A stretch of DNA of 5,199 nt, taken from assembly GCA_947166165.1 (NCBI GenBank), contig CAMVDK010000213.1:1-5199 (forward strand). Direction: 5' to 3'. The translations under genes and the position numbers were made by a program. This DNA is from an uncultured Porphyromonadaceae bacterium. GTDB lineage: Bacteria; Bacteroidota; Bacteroidia; Bacteroidales; Muribaculaceae. Under the pieces are notes generated by a model. It was not told the DNA's origin, searched no databases, and saw only the letters and a list, made by a program, of their open reading frames with translations. Every line of letters begins with the position of its first letter. Position 1 is the stretch's first letter. This document shows, piece after piece, positions 4,208 to 5,199 of this stretch.

Positions 4208-5199
4208 ATGGCCGAGGAGAAGAAACGCAAACGCGGATGGAAAATTGCTGGCTGGGTGCTGGGCATCCTGCTGCTGCTCATTGTGTTGCTGCCTTTGGCC
4301 CTCTACATCCCCTGGGTGCAGAACATCGCCAAGGACTACGCCTGCGAGTGGGCCAGCGAGAAGACCGGCATGGACATCAGCGTGGGCCGTGTGCTCATCA
4401 AGTTTCCCCTCGACGTGAGCCTCGACGACGTGCTCGTGCTCGACCAGAACCGCGACACCATGCTCCAGGCAGGCAACCTCACCGCCGGCGTGGCCGTGAA
4501 ACCGCTGCTCGACGGCCAGTTGCAGGTGGATGAGGCCGAACTCACCACCGCGCGCTACAACATGGTGACCGAAGACTCGTCGATGGTGCTGCGCACCCGG
4601 GTGGACGAGTGCCGACTCACCGGCATCGCCATGGACTGGAACCACAACGAGGTGAAGAAAAAGCAGGAAGCCGACACCACGGCGAGCGACCCGTGGCACA
4701 TCCGCGCCCTGCGCCTCACCCTCGACGATGTGGACTACACCATGCAGATGGAGCCTACCATCGACCGCATGACCGCCCACGTGGGCCACGCCACGCTCAA
4801 GAACGGCGTGGTGGACACCGGCACCCAGACGGTGGACGTGCGCACCCTCGAGGTGGACAGCGCCGACGTTGACTACACCTACCCGCCCGAGCGGTGGGCC
4901 AAAGACTATGCCCGGGCCCACCCCGTGCCACCCGACACCCTGCCCAAAACAGCCCGCGACAGCATACCGTGGACGGTGAAGGCCGACACCCTGCGCCTGC
5001 GCGGCGGACACGCACGCTACGCCCTGCGCGACAGCAAGCCGCGAGCCCGCAACGACCTCGACACCGACCACATCGAGGTGAGCGACCTCGACTTCGAGGT
5101 CACCGACTTCTACAACCAAGGCTCCAACGTGGTGGTGCCCGTCAAGCACCTCAGCGCCAAGGAGCGCAGCGGGCTGGAGGTGAAGCAGGCCAGCGGAAC
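4208..5199 (+). CDS. tamB: TamB-family translocation/assembly module protein, N-terminal part (open at right edge)
   Basis: ATG 4208 opens a frame without stop for 330 codons to the window end. It begins MAEEKKRKRGWKIAGW, a basic cytoplasmic tip followed by one hydrophobic anchor (about residues 12-34). Then come YIPWVQNIAKDYACEW and TGMDISVGRVLIKFPLDVSLDDVLVLDQ, the conserved N-terminal pattern of Bacteroidetes TamB/AsmA-like proteins. The rest continues in short alternating beta-strand repeats rich in Asp, Val and Thr, as expected for the long periplasmic groove that spans inner and outer membranes. Family members run well over 1,000 residues, so most of the protein, including the C-terminal TamB (DUF490) domain, lies beyond the window. 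Known relatives assist outer-membrane protein insertion with TamA or move phospholipids between membranes. Third codon positions are almost all G or C, more extreme than in the neighbours. It has its own promoter and a terminator upstream, so it is not co-transcribed with the AraC gene. Confidence 0.87.
   Translation, partial: MAEEKKRKRGWKIAGWVLGILLLLIVLLPLALYIPWVQNIAKDYACEWASEKTGMDISVGRVLIKFPLDVSLDDVLVLDQNRDTMLQAGNLTAGVAVKPLLDGQLQVDEAELTTARYNMVTEDSSMVLRTRVDECRLTGIAMDWNHNEVKKKQEADTTASDPWHIRALRLTLDDVDYTMQMEPTIDRMTAHVGHATLKNGVVDTGTQTVDVRTLEVDSADVDYTYPPERWAKDYARAHPVPPDTLPKTARDSIPWTVKADTLRLRGGHARYALRDSKPRARNDLDTDHIEVSDLDFEVTDFYNQGSNVVVPVKHLSAKERSGLEVKQASG

Noticed and set aside
4202..5149. 315-codon open frame antisense to tamB
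   Set aside because: Its Val/His/Gly/Ala-rich translation is what results from reading a GC-biased gene backwards; the plus-strand frame has the TamB signature and a promoter.

Overview
The window looks like Bacteroidales chromosome, most plausibly a fairly GC-rich Prevotella-like or Muribaculaceae-like organism. The reasons are: (i) three intergenic regions carry the Bacteroidetes sigma-ABfr -7 element TAnnTTTG, each time followed by C; (ii) the starts lack Shine-Dalgarno sequences and sit behind short AT-rich leaders; (iii) the gene content is typical of gut or oral Bacteroidales: a SUMF1/FGE-fold protein, a YcjY-like lipoprotein hydrolase, a CMD-cupin fusion, a cupin-type AraC regulator and a Bacteroidetes TamB. 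The species call is inference.

Layout. Positions 2-367 (+) hold the C-terminal end of an FGE/SUMF1-fold protein that enters from the left. A long hairpin at about 398-450 separates it from a convergent two-gene operon on the minus strand. That operon is transcribed right to left: first a lipoprotein alpha/beta hydrolase (2735 down to 1641), then an exported CMD-CMD-cupin protein (1641 down to 550). The two genes overlap by one base (TAATG), which suggests translational coupling. A 426-bp divergent region (2736-3161) holds a promoter on each side, several small palindromes and a 68-bp palindromic element built on a 9-bp period. To its right is an AraC-family regulator (3162-4085, +). It ends at a strong intrinsic terminator (4119-4147), and the promoter of the next gene begins only 2 bp after that T-run. 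The window closes with the first 330 codons of a TamB-family envelope protein (from 4208, +), open at the right edge.

How the genes may work together. The AraC gene is divergent from the hydrolase/CMD-cupin operon and is the obvious candidate regulator of it. The pairing of an alpha/beta hydrolase with a carboxymuconolactone-decarboxylase fold recalls the PcaD/PcaC steps of the beta-ketoadipate pathway. Here, however, both proteins carry export signals and the CMD part lacks the CxxC pair, so a role in the envelope on small reactive, lactone or quinone-like compounds is only a hypothesis. The FGE-fold fragment and tamB appear to be unrelated neighbours. The most unusual signals are the cluster of NNC codons in the C-terminal tail of the FGE-fold gene, which resembles the variable region of a diversity-generating retroelement target (no template or reverse transcriptase is present here), and the 9-bp-periodic palindrome between the divergent genes.
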